NCBI GenBank assembly: GCA_900543475.1
Contig: UQRU01000003.1
Location: 1-64,000, forward strand
Direction of reading: 5' to 3'
Source of the DNA: an uncultured Eubacteriales bacterium
Lineage (GTDB): Bacteria; Bacillota; Clostridia; Christensenellales; CAG-138
Length of the DNA: 64,000 nt
Below the pieces are notes generated by a model. It saw only the letters and a list, made by a program, of their open reading frames with translations, ran no database searches and was not told where the DNA came from. Positions 35,988 to 44,953 of the stretch are shown here, piece by piece. A program made the translations under genes and the position numbers. Position 1 is the stretch's first letter; every line of letters starts with the position of its first letter.

Positions 35988-36887
35988 TTATTGCTCCAGA
36001 AGGGCCCTGGCAAAATCCATAGGATCGAACGGAAGGAGGTCTTCCATACCTTCCCCCACCCCGATGAACCGAACGGGCACCTCTAAAACCCCTTGTACCG
36101 CCAGGGCTACCCCGCCCTTGGCCGTGCCGTCCAGCTTTGTAAGGATCACCCCGGTCAAGCCGGCGGCCTGGGTAAATGCCTTTGCTTGGGCAATGGCGTT
36201 TTGGCCGGTGGTGGCGTCCAGCACCAAGAGGGATTCGCAGGGCACATCCGGCAGCTCACGATTGATCACCCGGCGGATCTTAGCAAGCTCTTCCATCAGG
36301 TTTTTCTTATTATGGAGCCTGCCTGCCGTATCCACCAGCAGCAGATCCCGGCCCTTTGCCTTGTACGAGCAAATGGCGTCATATACCACCGCTGCCGGGT
36401 CCGCCCCTTCCCCTTGCTTCACAATGGGGGTGTCCGCCCGTTCTGCCCAGATGGATAACTGTTCCGCCGCCGCCGCCCGGAAGGTGTCTCCGGCAGCCAA
36501 CAGGGGATTGCGACCCTTGGATTTATACAGATGGGCCAACTTCCCCAGGGAGGTGGTCTTTCCAACCCCATTTACCCCTACGATCAGCAGCACCGCCGGC
36601 CCTGCCTCCCCTGCAAAGGGGGTTTTGGGCTCCATGGCCTTGGCCAAGATCTCCACCATAGCCTGCCGGGCCTCGCTCCGGGTATGCAGTTCCTGTTCCT
36701 TCACCGCCTGCCGAAGCCGCGCCAGCAGGATCTCGGTGGTCTCCATGCCCACATCCGCCACGATGAGGGCTTCTTCCAACTCCTCATAGAAATCCTCATC
36801 GATGCGTTCCGGTCCGGCAAACACCCCTGCCAACATGCCGCCCCCCACCTTGGCAAGGCTTTCTTTTAGTTTTCCGAAGATTCCCAT
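35988..36887 (-). CDS. ftsY: SRP receptor FtsY
   Basis: A 299-residue SRP GTPase without the long acidic A domain, as in many Firmicutes. The NG domain shows [25 protein letters not shown] and TKLDGTAKGGVALA. It docks SRP-ribosome complexes at the membrane. It lies 15 nt after smc and 10 nt before trkH, so it joins the smc-ftsY operon. AGGAGG precedes ATG 36887. Confidence 0.98.
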   Translation of the reverse strand: MGIFGKLKESLAKVGGGMLAGVFAGPERIDEDFYEELEEALIVADVGMETTEILLARLRQAVKEQELHTRSEARQAMVEILAKAMEPKTPFAGEAGPAVLLIVGVNGVGKTTSLGKLAHLYKSKGRNPLLAAGDTFRAAAAEQLSIWAERADTPIVKQGEGADPAAVVYDAICSYKAKGRDLLLVDTAGRLHNKKNLMEELAKIRRVINRELPDVPCESLLVLDATTGQNAIAQAKAFTQAAGLTGVILTKLDGTAKGGVALAVQGVLEVPVRFIGVGEGMEDLLPFDPMDFARALLEQ

Positions 36888-36902
36888 TTTCCTTCCTCCT
36901 GC

Positions 36903-39900
36903 CTAGCCTCCAACTGAGGCAAACCGGGCGGATACCACCTTGGATACGCCCTTTTCTTCCATCGCCACCCCGTACAGGGAATCGCATACCTCCATGCTGC
37001 CCTTCCGGTGGGTGATCAGGATAAACTGGGTGTTGGCGGAATAGTTCCGCACATAGGATGCAAAATTGCTTACATTGGCCTCGTCCAGCGCCGCTTCGAT
37101 CTCATCCAGTATGCAAAATGCCGTCGGCTTCAGCTTCAAAATGGCGAACAGCAGGGCGATGGCCGTCAGCGCCCGTTCCCCACCGGACAGCAGGGATAGC
37201 AGCTGCAATTTCTTCCCTGGGGGCTGGGCGATGATATCGATATCGCAATTGAGGATATCCTTGGGATCGCTTAAAACCAGCTCCGCCCGGCCGCCGCCAA
37301 ACAGCTCTCCAAATACGATGGAGAAATTCTGCTGGATCAAGCTGAACTGCCGCTGGAACTCCCGCTCCATGGTATGCACCAGGTCCTCGATAAGCACCTG
37401 CAGATCCGCTTCCGCCTGGGTCAGATCCTTGCATTGGGCGTCCAGGGCGTCATAGCGATCCTTCACATTTCGATAGTCTTCAATGGCATTGATGTTCACA
37501 TCCCCCAGGGCCTTGATTTCCTTTTTCAGCGCATCCGCCCGGATGTTGCCCGCCGCCACCGAGATCTCCTGCCGCATGGGCTGGGCGTTTTCATAGGTGA
37601 GCTCATAATCGCTCCAGATCCGGTCCTGCATATTGGCCAGCTCCATCTGGGCCCGGTTCTGGTTCAGCTCCACCTTATGCCGCCGCTCCCCCAGCTCGCT
37701 CAACGCCTGGGCCGCTTCCTCCCGCTGGCCCCGGGCCTCGTCCAGGGCCCGCAGATGGGACGCCCGCTCCTCTTCCAGGCTTCGGATCTGTTCGGTGAGC
37801 AGGTCGATATCCTTGCGCTCTCCATCCAGCCCCTGCAAAAGCGTCGCCAACTCCGCCTGCAGCAGCTGCTGCTGCCGCTGGCTTTGGGCTGCCTGTTCCT
37901 TGGCGGCAGCCGCCTGCTGCTCCAGGCTTTTCGCTTCCTTTTCCAGCCGCTCCCGGGTCTGCTGCAACCCCTGCAGCTCCTTCTCCCGGGCCATGAGGGC
38001 CACCTTCTGCTCCGTGGCCTTGTCGTTGACGCCGGCATATTCGCTTCTGCGGGCGGTCAATTCCGCCTGCATACGCCTTACGTCCTCCTGGCTGGCCACA
38101 TTGCCCGCTTCCAAGCTGCTCTGGGCCTGCCTGGCCTCCGCGCACTGCTGGTCTATATTGTCGATATTGTCCTGAAGCTGGCTATATTCCCGCTGGTTCC
38201 GCTCCAGGGCCTCCTGGTTTTCCTCCACATATTGCTTAAGGGCTTCCACCTTTTCCCGTTGGGCCGCCAGCTCCAGATCCTGGGCGTGCAAGGCCTCGGT
38301 GGCAGCCTGCAAACCCTGCTCCGCCGCCGCCAGTTCCCGCTCCATCTCCCCGGTATGGCTCGCCTGCTCCCGGATGGCTTTGGCAAGCTGGGCAAGCCCC
38401 TTTTGCAGCTCCTGGATCTCCCGCTCCCGGCCGATCAGGCTGAACTCCCGCTTTTGGGTGCTGCCGCCGGTCATGGAACCACCGGGGTTGATGATGTCCC
38501 CCTTCAGAGTGGCGATGCGAAATGCGCCCTTTGCCTGCCGGTTGATGGCCATGCCCGCTTCCAGGTCCTCCACCAATACCGTTCTGCCCAACAGGTTTTC
38601 AAAGATCCCACGGTACCGCTCCGCATATCCAACCAACTGGCTGGCCACGCCTAAAAACCCTTTTACCTGACAGCAGCTTAGCTCCTGTTGGTTCAATGTC
38701 CGGGGCCGGATCACATTCACAGGCAAGAAGGTAGCCCTACCATATTGCCTGCTGCGCAGATGGTCGATGGCCTTCTTGGCGGCCTGGTCCGTGGGGGTCA
38801 CAATGTTCTGCATGGCGCTGCCCAGGGCCATTTCCAGGGCGGTCTCATAGGCTTTTGGCACCTGCACCAGCTCCGCCACGACGCCTTCGATGCACGCCCC
38901 CAATTCCTGGTCCCGGTCCGCGTCCTTTAACAGGTTCCGTACGCTGGCATAATAGCCCTCGTAAGCCCGCTTCATCTCCTCCAGTACCTTGATCCGACTT
39001 TTGGCAGCCTCTGCCTGCTGCTCCATGCGCCGGCTTTCCTCCTGCACCGCCTTGATGGCGGTTTGCAGCCGGCTCACCCGACCCGCAGCCGCCTGCCGGG
39101 CCTCATGCTTTTCCTGGTAAGCAGCCTGCATCTGGCTATAGCAAGCCGCAAGCTGGGCTTGCTCCTGCTCTAGCTTTTCCCCTTCCTGGCGGATGGCCTG
39201 CTCCTGGGCCTGGGCTTCCCCCATCCGCTCCGTTACCGCCGTGCGGATGGCTTCCAACCGGGAGATCCGGCTTTTCGCGTCGCTGAGCCGGTTCAGGGCC
39301 TCGATCATGCTGTTTTTCTGCCGCTCGGTTTCCTGCTCCCTTTGTTGGATCTCTTGCTCCATTTCCTGGCGCGCCCTCTCGGTCTGCGCCAAGTCGGCTG
39401 CGCAGGCATCCCGCGCTTCCTGCGCCGCTGCTTGCTCCTGTCCCGCAGCCGTCCACTGGGCCCGCAAAACGGCGGCCTGGCTGCTTTGGCTCCTGCTTTC
39501 CTCCTCCAGCCGGGCCTGTTCCCGGCTTAGATTGCCCATGCGCTCCTCCAATACCTTTACGGAACCTGCATGGGCCTCCGCCCCGGAAGACATGGAAAGC
39601 AGCCGCCCCTGCATCTGCGAAATGGCGCCGTTCAGTTCCCGTTCCTGCTCCTCTTCCTGGGCGCACTGCTTGCTGAGCCGCTCCGCTAGCTCCCCGGCTG
39701 TGCGGAGCTCCCCATCCAGCTGGCCCAGGCTTTCCTCCAGGGTTTTCAACCGCTCCTGCAGCTTATCATACTGATACAGGAACAGATTGACCTCGATCTC
39801 CCTTAGCTCATCCCGCAGCCGCAAAAAGGTGCGGGCGGCTTCGCTCTGCTCCTCCAGGGGGCCGATCTGGGTGCCGAGCTCCTCCAAAATATCCTGCAAG

Positions 39901-40469
39901 CGCACCAGGTTCTTTTTGGTGTTTTCCAGCTTGCGTTCGGCTTCCTCCTTGCGCACCCGGTATTTCATCACCCCTGCCGCCTCCTCAAAGGCAGCCCGCC
40001 GGTCGCCGGATTTATTGGACAGGATCTCCTCCACCTTGCCCTGACCGATGATGGAATACCCTTCCTTTCCTACTCCCGTATCCCGCAGCAGGGACTGGAT
40101 GTCCTTGAGCCTGCAAGGCGTTCGGTTGATCAGGTATTCGCTTTCGCCGCTACGGTACACCCGCCGGGTGATGCTGACCTCCGCATAGTCGGTGGGAAGT
40201 TCCCCGTCCGCGTTGTCAAAGGTAAGGGTCACTTCGCAAAAGGCCTGGGGCTTGCGGGATTCCGTGCCATTGAAGATCACGTCCTCCATCTTGGCGCCCC
40301 GTAGGGCCTTGGCGCTCTGCTCCCCCAGCACCCAACGCACTGCGTCTGCAATATTGCTTTTGCCGCTGCCGTTGGGGCCGATGATGGCGGTCACGCCCCG
40401 CTCTATATCGATCTGGGTCTTTTTCGCAAAGGATTTAAATCCGTTTAGTTCCAGTTTGATCAGTCGCAA
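36903..40469 (-). CDS. smc: Chromosome segregation protein SMC
   Basis: An 1188-residue SMC. N-terminal Walker A GPNGSGKSN at 31-39, long coiled coils (about 170-500 and 690-1020) rich in Glu, Gln, Ala and Arg, a hinge near 510-680 with YASVRNLLKDADRDQELG and NPGGSMTGGS, and the C-terminal ABC signature LSGGERALTAIALLFA and Walker B CILDEIEAALDEANV. It condenses and resolves the chromosome with ScpA/B. The start is TTG 40469, 4 nt after the rnc stop, and no ATG is close, so translation is probably coupled. Confidence 0.98.
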   Translation of the reverse strand: MRLIKLELNGFKSFAKKTQIDIERGVTAIIGPNGSGKSNIADAVRWVLGEQSAKALRGAKMEDVIFNGTESRKPQAFCEVTLTFDNADGELPTDYAEVSITRRVYRSGESEYLINRTPCRLKDIQSLLRDTGVGKEGYSIIGQGKVEEILSNKSGDRRAAFEEAAGVMKYRVRKEEAERKLENTKKNLVRLQDILEELGTQIGPLEEQSEAARTFLRLRDELREIEVNLFLYQYDKLQERLKTLEESLGQLDGELRTAGELAERLSKQCAQEEEQERELNGAISQMQGRLLSMSSGAEAHAGSVKVLEERMGNLSREQARLEEESRSQSSQAAVLRAQWTAAGQEQAAAQEARDACAADLAQTERARQEMEQEIQQREQETERQKNSMIEALNRLSDAKSRISRLEAIRTAVTERMGEAQAQEQAIRQEGEKLEQEQAQLAACYSQMQAAYQEKHEARQAAAGRVSRLQTAIKAVQEESRRMEQQAEAAKSRIKVLEEMKRAYEGYYASVRNLLKDADRDQELGACIEGVVAELVQVPKAYETALEMALGSAMQNIVTPTDQAAKKAIDHLRSRQYGRATFLPVNVIRPRTLNQQELSCCQVKGFLGVASQLVGYAERYRGIFENLLGRTVLVEDLEAGMAINRQAKGAFRIATLKGDIINPGGSMTGGSTQKREFSLIGREREIQELQKGLAQLAKAIREQASHTGEMERELAAAEQGLQAATEALHAQDLELAAQREKVEALKQYVEENQEALERNQREYSQLQDNIDNIDQQCAEARQAQSSLEAGNVASQEDVRRMQAELTARRSEYAGVNDKATEQKVALMAREKELQGLQQTRERLEKEAKSLEQQAAAAKEQAAQSQRQQQLLQAELATLLQGLDGERKDIDLLTEQIRSLEEERASHLRALDEARGQREEAAQALSELGERRHKVELNQNRAQMELANMQDRIWSDYELTYENAQPMRQEISVAAGNIRADALKKEIKALGDVNINAIEDYRNVKDRYDALDAQCKDLTQAEADLQVLIEDLVHTMEREFQRQFSLIQQNFSIVFGELFGGGRAELVLSDPKDILNCDIDIIAQPPGKKLQLLSLLSGGERALTAIALLFAILKLKPTAFCILDEIEAALDEANVSNFASYVRNYSANTQFILITHRKGSMEVCDSLYGVAMEEKGVSKVVSARFASVGG

Positions 40470-40472
40470 TGT

Positions 40473-41225
40473 TTAGCTACCATGCCTCTCCCATTTGGTT
40501 TCAACCCCATTTGGGCTTTTATCCCCCAGCATTTCCAGGGTCTGCCGGGCGGCTGCCTGCCCGGCTTCCTGCTTGGAGCCTCCCTGGCCCGTGCCCATAG
40601 GATCCCCCGCCACCACAGCCCGCATATAAAATACCTTTTGATGGTCTGGGCCCGTGGTATTCAGCAATTCATAGGTCACATTCCCCTTATGCAGCTTCTG
40701 TACATATTCCTGCAACTGGGTCTTATAGTCCTTGGCATCTACGTTTTGCACAGCCGCGCGGATCTGGGCCTGGGTCATGCCCAAAATAAACGTCCTAGCT
40801 GCTTCCAACCCGCCGTCTAAATAGATGGCTCCGATCACAGCCTCCACCCCATCCGCCAAGATAGAAGGTTTTTCCCGGCCGCCTGAGTGTTCTTCCCCCC
40901 GGCTTAGGCGCAAGCAGGTCCCCAGCTCCAATTGCAGCGCAACAAGATGCAATGCGCTTTCACATACGGATGCAGCCCGGGCCCGGGTCATAACGCCTTC
41001 GTTCAGCTTTGGGAAATTGCGGTACAGATATTCGCTCACGCATAGCTCCAAAACGGCGTCTCCTAAAAACTCCAGCCGTTCGTTATGCTCATGGGCTTTC
41101 CCATCGCCCTTCACATAGGAGGTATGCGTCAACGCCGCATCCAACAGGGAAAGATCAGAAAACGTATATCCCAGTCTTTCCTCCAGTGCCTGCAGAACCT
41201 TTTTCCGCAGGAAATCCATTTCCAT
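40473..41225 (-). CDS. rnc: Ribonuclease III
   Basis: A 250-residue dsRNA endonuclease. The catalytic motif HNERLEFLGDAVLEL with its acidic residues, then ILADGVEAVIGAIYLDGG, and the C-terminal dsRBD with GDPMGTGQGGSKQEAGQ. It processes 30S precursor rRNA. ATG 41225 has GGAGGAGAGG 5 nt upstream; the longer reading to 41258 has none. rnc-smc-ftsY is a common Firmicutes order. Confidence 0.97.
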   Translation of the reverse strand: MEMDFLRKKVLQALEERLGYTFSDLSLLDAALTHTSYVKGDGKAHEHNERLEFLGDAVLELCVSEYLYRNFPKLNEGVMTRARAASVCESALHLVALQLELGTCLRLSRGEEHSGGREKPSILADGVEAVIGAIYLDGGLEAARTFILGMTQAQIRAAVQNVDAKDYKTQLQEYVQKLHKGNVTYELLNTTGPDHQKVFYMRAVVAGDPMGTGQGGSKQEAGQAAARQTLEMLGDKSPNGVETKWERHGS

Positions 41226-41401
41226 GCGCACCTCTCCTCCATGCGAAAATGCCCGCACCCTATGCTAAGATGAGGACCCTTATCACCCGCCGGCGCAGCC
41301 AATTGGCCAAACAGCCAAACAGGGCATACCGAAATACAGGAGCATATCCATGGTTCGATATGCCGCGCTTAGCCTTCACATGTACAATTCCAGTATCCGC
41401 C

Positions 41402-41623
41402 TTACTTATTGAGGGCGGCCACAATATCCCCGACGGTATGGATATTGGGAAGATCTTCTTCCGGGATCTGCAGGCCATATTCCTGCTCCAGGTCCATGAC
41501 CAATTCCACCAGGTCTAGGGAATCTGCCTTCAGGTCCTCACCCAGCCGGGATTCCGGGGTGATGGTCTCCGCTGGAATGTCCATTTGCTTTGCGAGCAGG
41601 TCCCGAATCTTTTCAAAATCCAT
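41402..41623 (-). CDS. acpP: Acyl carrier protein
   Basis: A 73-residue ACP with the phosphopantetheine attachment motif EDLKADSLDLVELVMDLE (Ser in DSL) and the helix ending DIVAALNK. ATG 41623 has GGAAGGATG upstream; the longer reading adds six residues without support. Its promoter overlaps the plsX stop codon. It serves fatty acid and phospholipid synthesis with plsX; acpS is at 53982-54371. The 176 bp before rnc show no further gene. Confidence 0.97.
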   Translation of the reverse strand: MDFEKIRDLLAKQMDIPAETITPESRLGEDLKADSLDLVELVMDLEQEYGLQIPEEDLPNIHTVGDIVAALNK

Positions 41624-41670
41624 GCTGACACATCCTTCCATTGCACAATTAGGTAATGATTGCTAGGCAT

Positions 41671-41699
41671 AGTTTAGCCTGAACCGCTGCGGATGTCAA
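41671..41699 (-). promoter_or_regulatory. acpP promoter overlapping plsX stop
   Basis: Minus strand TTGACA (41694-41699), 17-bp spacer, TAAACT (41671-41676). The TGA of TTGACA is the stop codon of plsX, so acpP can be transcribed apart from plsX. Confidence 0.65.
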
Positions 41700-42709
41700 T
41701 CCTCTATATCTGGCAGTTTTTCGATTCCTTGGGCCATGGTTGCCAGAACATCCGCCTTTGCAAACTGCCTAGCCTGCCCGATGGCCGCGCAGATGGCCTT
41801 GGCGTTAGAACTGCCGTGGGCCTTGATCACCCCGCCGGCCACCCCCAATAGGGGCGCCCCGCCGTACTCGGTATAGTCCATGATCCGCTTAAACCGGCGG
41901 AACGCGGGCTTTGCCAGGGCCGCTCCCAATTTGCTGCGGGTATCCGCCAGCAGCTCTTGCTTGAGCATGCTCATCAGCACTTCCGCCAAGCCCTCGGTAT
42001 ATTTGAGCACCACATTCCCGTCAAACCCGTCGCAGATCACCCCATCGAAATTCCCGCTCAGGATCTCCCGGGCCTCACAGTTACCAACAAAATGGATGGG
42101 CGCACCCGCCAGCAGCGGATAAGCCGCCTTGGTAAGGGCATTGCCCTTTTCCGCCTCCGCGCCGTTGTTCAATAGGCCGATCCGAGGTTCCTGCACCCCC
42201 AGCACCCCTTCCATATACGCGCTGGCCATCACGGCAAACTGCATTAAATAAGAAGGTTTGCAATCCGTGTTGGCGCCGCAATCCATCAATAGGGTCGCCC
42301 CGCCCTTTTGGTTGGGGATGGCCATGCCCAGGGCAGGCCGCTTCACCCCCTTGAGCCGCCGCACGATCAGGGTAGCCCCTGCCAACAGCGCCCCTGTGCT
42401 GCCTGCGCTCACCAGGCATACCGCCTCCCCATCCCGTACCGCTTCCAGGCCCTTTACCATGGAGGAATCCTTTTTGGTACGGATGGCCGCCGTGGGGGAC
42501 TCCTCGCAGGAGATCACCTGGGTGCAATGGCGCAGGGTAATTCGGCTTTGTTCCGCCTGGGGATAGGCGGATAGCGCCTGCCGCATCTTTTCCTCGTCCC
42601 CAAAAAGCACCAGTTCTATATCCGCAAAGCGTTGCAATGCCTGTAAGCTTCCTTCTATGGTTGCCTGGGGCGCATAGTCCCCGCCAAATACGTCTACGGC
42701 TATCTTCAT
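41696..42709 (-). CDS. plsX: Phosphate acyltransferase PlsX
   Basis: A 337-residue soluble acyl-ACP:phosphate acyltransferase that starts phospholipid synthesis. Family blocks seen: MKIAVDVFGGDYAPQATIEG, SMVKGLEAVRDGEAVCLVSAGSTGALL in two parts, DCGANTDCKPSYLMQFAVM and FDGNVVLKYTEGLAE. ATG 42709 has AGGAGGG 8 nt upstream; upstream in-frame codons are not supported. It has its own promoter and follows rpmF across a terminator. Confidence 0.96.
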   Translation of the reverse strand: MKIAVDVFGGDYAPQATIEGSLQALQRFADIELVLFGDEEKMRQALSAYPQAEQSRITLRHCTQVISCEESPTAAIRTKKDSSMVKGLEAVRDGEAVCLVSAGSTGALLAGATLIVRRLKGVKRPALGMAIPNQKGGATLLMDCGANTDCKPSYLMQFAVMASAYMEGVLGVQEPRIGLLNNGAEAEKGNALTKAAYPLLAGAPIHFVGNCEAREILSGNFDGVICDGFDGNVVLKYTEGLAEVLMSMLKQELLADTRSKLGAALAKPAFRRFKRIMDYTEYGGAPLLGVAGGVIKAHGSSNAKAICAAIGQARQFAKADVLATMAQGIEKLPDIED

Positions 42710-42819
42710 ATGCATTTCCCTCCTGCTAGGATCGCCGGCTATCGCCTGTGCGTTCATCCGGAGCGGCTCGCAGGGCATACCCCTTTACGCTGCCGTCCTT
42801 ATTGATATATGTATAGTAT

Positions 42820-42849
42820 AGTTTATCACATCTACCGCTGCTTCTGCAA
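42820..42849 (-). promoter_or_regulatory. plsX promoter
   Basis: Minus strand TTGCAG (42844-42849), 18-bp spacer, TAAACT (42820-42825), between the rpmF terminator and plsX. A TATACT follows a few bases downstream. No clear FapR-type palindrome is seen. Confidence 0.5.
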
Positions 42850-42854
42850 AGGAA

Positions 42855-42882
42855 AAGGGCTTCCACACAGACGGAAGCCCTT
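42855..42882 (-). terminator. rpmF terminator
   Basis: AAGGGCTTCC and GGAAGCCCTT form a perfect 10-bp stem with an 8-nt loop, 21 nt after the rpmF stop, with few T on the minus strand (TTTCC). It separates yceD-rpmF from plsX. Confidence 0.75.
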
Positions 42883-42903
42883 ATTTGTTATTGAATGGAC
42901 GCA

Positions 42904-43086
42904 TCAGGCCTTTTCCACTTCGATAGCCTGCTTGCCATCGTAATAGCCGCACTTCTTGCACACACGATGGGCGAGCTTCGCCTCGTGGCACTGCGGGCAT
43001 TCCACGATACCGGGAACGGACAGCTTCCAATTGGCCCTGCGGGCATCCCGCTTGGCTTTGGACGTTTTCCTCTTGGGGACCGCCAT
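42904..43086 (-). CDS. rpmF: 50S ribosomal protein L32 (bL32)
   Basis: 60 residues: [20 protein letters not shown] then [20 protein letters not shown]. Two Cys pairs make it the zinc-binding (C+) form. It follows yceD by 2 nt, the widespread yceD-rpmF-plsX order linking ribosome and lipid synthesis. Confidence 0.98.
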   Translation of the reverse strand: MAVPKRKTSKAKRDARRANWKLSVPGIVECPQCHEAKLAHRVCKKCGYYDGKQAIEVEKA

Positions 43087-43088
43087 GC

Positions 43089-43604
43089 TTACACCTCCTT
43101 ATCGTGATTCAACAGCGCGCCCAGCTGGGCGAAAGGCATTTCCCGTTGGGGCTCTGTCTCCCGCACGCAAGCGCACTGGACCGTGTTCAGGTCGCACCCG
43201 CACACCGGGCAAAGGCCTTTGCAATCCTCTTTGCATAGGCTTTGCAGGGGCAGGTTTAGAAAGAGATTATCCAGCACAGCCTGGGTCAGATCCAACGCCT
43301 CGCTGCCCATAGGATAACACTCGTCCTCCGGGTCGGGATCTTTGACGAACCGCTCCTCAAAATCAAAGCTGAAAGGCTCTTGAAATTCCTTGGTGCACAA
43401 AGCGCACACGGAATCGAGGATGGCCGTTACCGTGCCCTGCACCAACAAGCTCTCCCCATCGTACACATACCGGGCTTCCACATGCAACGGCCCGTGGAAG
43501 GCTACCGTCCGGCCCATATAGGATTGGGCTGGCAAATGGACGTCCGCCTCATAATGGCCAACCAAACCTGGCTGCTTCAGCTGGGCGGCAATGGAAAACT
43601 GCAT
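43089..43604 (-). CDS. yceD: YceD/DUF177 family protein
   Basis: A 171-residue protein with the DUF177 pattern: [20 protein letters not shown] and, near the C-terminus, [21 protein letters not shown]. In plants and bacteria YceD supports 23S rRNA accumulation and L32 production. ATG 43604 is preferred over a GTG three codons earlier because GAGGTG ends there. First gene of the yceD-rpmF operon, with a strong promoter inside an inverted repeat. Confidence 0.93.
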   Translation of the reverse strand: MQFSIAAQLKQPGLVGHYEADVHLPAQSYMGRTVAFHGPLHVEARYVYDGESLLVQGTVTAILDSVCALCTKEFQEPFSFDFEERFVKDPDPEDECYPMGSEALDLTQAVLDNLFLNLPLQSLCKEDCKGLCPVCGCDLNTVQCACVRETEPQREMPFAQLGALLNHDKEV

Positions 43605-43634
43605 AGCTAGCACCTCAAAAAACCGACATCGTTC

Positions 43635-43692
43635 ATTGTATATGCAGGGCGGGGATTTGTCAATATGGAATTTGGCCTTTTACCGCCCTGCA
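43635..43692 (-). promoter_or_regulatory. yceD-rpmF promoter embedded in an inverted repeat
   Basis: Minus strand TTGACA (43658-43663), 17-bp spacer, TACAAT (43635-43640). A perfect 10-bp inverted repeat has arms at 43643-43652 (inside the spacer) and 43683-43692 (upstream of -35), TGCAGGGCGG and CCGCCCTGCA, so a dimer or looped DNA could mask the -35 box. Confidence 0.7.
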
Positions 43693-43708
43693 CGGGGGTT
43701 CTTTATTA

Positions 43709-44920
43709 TTATTTTGCAGTCAAGGCGGCGGTATCCCGGGCGATGACCATTTCCTCATCCGTGGGGATCACGAAAACCTTTACCCGGCTGCCGGGCTTGG
43801 AGATCTCCACCTCTTCGCCCCGGGGCGCGTTCAGGTTCTTATCGAAATCCGTGTCCACGCCCAGATATTCCAACCCGTGTAGCACCTGGGCCCGGATCCC
43901 CTGGTCGTTTTCGCCCACGCCGGCGGTGAATACGATGGCGTCCACTCCGCCCAGGGCCGCGCTATAGGAGCCGATATACTTCTTTACCTTATAGGCAAAG
44001 GTCTTTAGAGCCAGCTCCGCCCGCTCGTTGCCTTCCTTGGCGGCGGCTTCCAGATCCCGGAAGTCGCTGGAAACCCCGGACAGGCCCAGCATACCGCTCT
44101 TTTTGTTCATATAGGTATCCATCTCCGCAGGGGTCATACCGGTGCGCTGCATGATGAAAGGCACGATGGCCGGGTCGATATCGCCGCAGCGGGTGCCCAT
44201 GGGCAGGCCCTCCAATGGGGTAAGGCCCATGGAAGTATCGATGCATTTGCCGCCCCGGGCGGCGCTGACGCTGGAGCCATTGCCCAGGTGGCAGGTGATG
44301 ACCCGGGTGTCCTCTTTCTTCATGCCGGCGGCCACCAGCTTTTCCACGGCCCGGCCGGTCACATACCGGTGGGAGGTGCCGTGGAAGCCATAGCGGCGGA
44401 TCTGGTACTTGGTATAGGCGTCATAGGGCAGGGCGTAGATAAAGGCTTCCTTGGGCATGGTCTGGCCCCAGGCGGTATCGAACACCGCCACCATGGGCAC
44501 GCCGGGCATGACCTCCATGCAGCCCCGGATGCCCATCAGGTTGGCGGGGTTGTGGAGGGGGCCCAGGGGTACGCACTCTTCGATGGTGGCCAGCACGTTG
44601 TCGTTGATGACCACGGGCTCGGAGAACTTCTCGCCGCCATGGAGCACCCGATGGCCCACCGCGTCGATCTCGTCCATGCTCTTCACCACGCCGATATCCT
44701 TGTCCGCCAGGGCTTCCAGCACCATGCGGATGGCCTGGGCATGGTCCTTCATGTCCTTTTCAAACACGTGGGAATCCTTGCCCGTGGGCTTGTAGGTCAG
44801 CTTAGAGCCGTCGATGCCGATGCGCTCGCAAAGCCCCTTGGCGATAACCGCGCCGCTGTCCACGTCGATGAGCTGATACTTCAGGGAAGAGCTGCCTGCG
44901 TTGATGACCAATACCTTCAT
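43709..44920 (-). CDS. ackA: Acetate kinase
   Basis: A 403-residue ASKHA kinase that makes ATP and acetate from acetyl phosphate. Signatures: KVLVINAGSSSLKYQLID, HRVLHGGEKFSEPVVI, GFHGTSHRYVT, CHLGNGSSVSAARGGKCIDTSMG in two parts, and FTAGVGENDQGIRAQV. Full length. It follows pta by 33 nt, so pta-ackA form one operon. The end of the gene is followed within 20 nt by the yceD promoter region. Confidence 0.98.
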   Translation of the reverse strand: MKVLVINAGSSSLKYQLIDVDSGAVIAKGLCERIGIDGSKLTYKPTGKDSHVFEKDMKDHAQAIRMVLEALADKDIGVVKSMDEIDAVGHRVLHGGEKFSEPVVINDNVLATIEECVPLGPLHNPANLMGIRGCMEVMPGVPMVAVFDTAWGQTMPKEAFIYALPYDAYTKYQIRRYGFHGTSHRYVTGRAVEKLVAAGMKKEDTRVITCHLGNGSSVSAARGGKCIDTSMGLTPLEGLPMGTRCGDIDPAIVPFIMQRTGMTPAEMDTYMNKKSGMLGLSGVSSDFRDLEAAAKEGNERAELALKTFAYKVKKYIGSYSAALGGVDAIVFTAGVGENDQGIRAQVLHGLEYLGVDTDFDKNLNAPRGEEVEISKPGSRVKVFVIPTDEEMVIARDTAALTAK

Positions 44921-44953
44921 AACATTCCTCCTAAGTTTATGCCGTAATTGTAA

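Noticed and set aside
37374-38654. Long plus-strand reading (426 codons) opposite smc
   Set aside because: Leu/Gln-rich translation mirrors the SMC coiled coil; not a gene.
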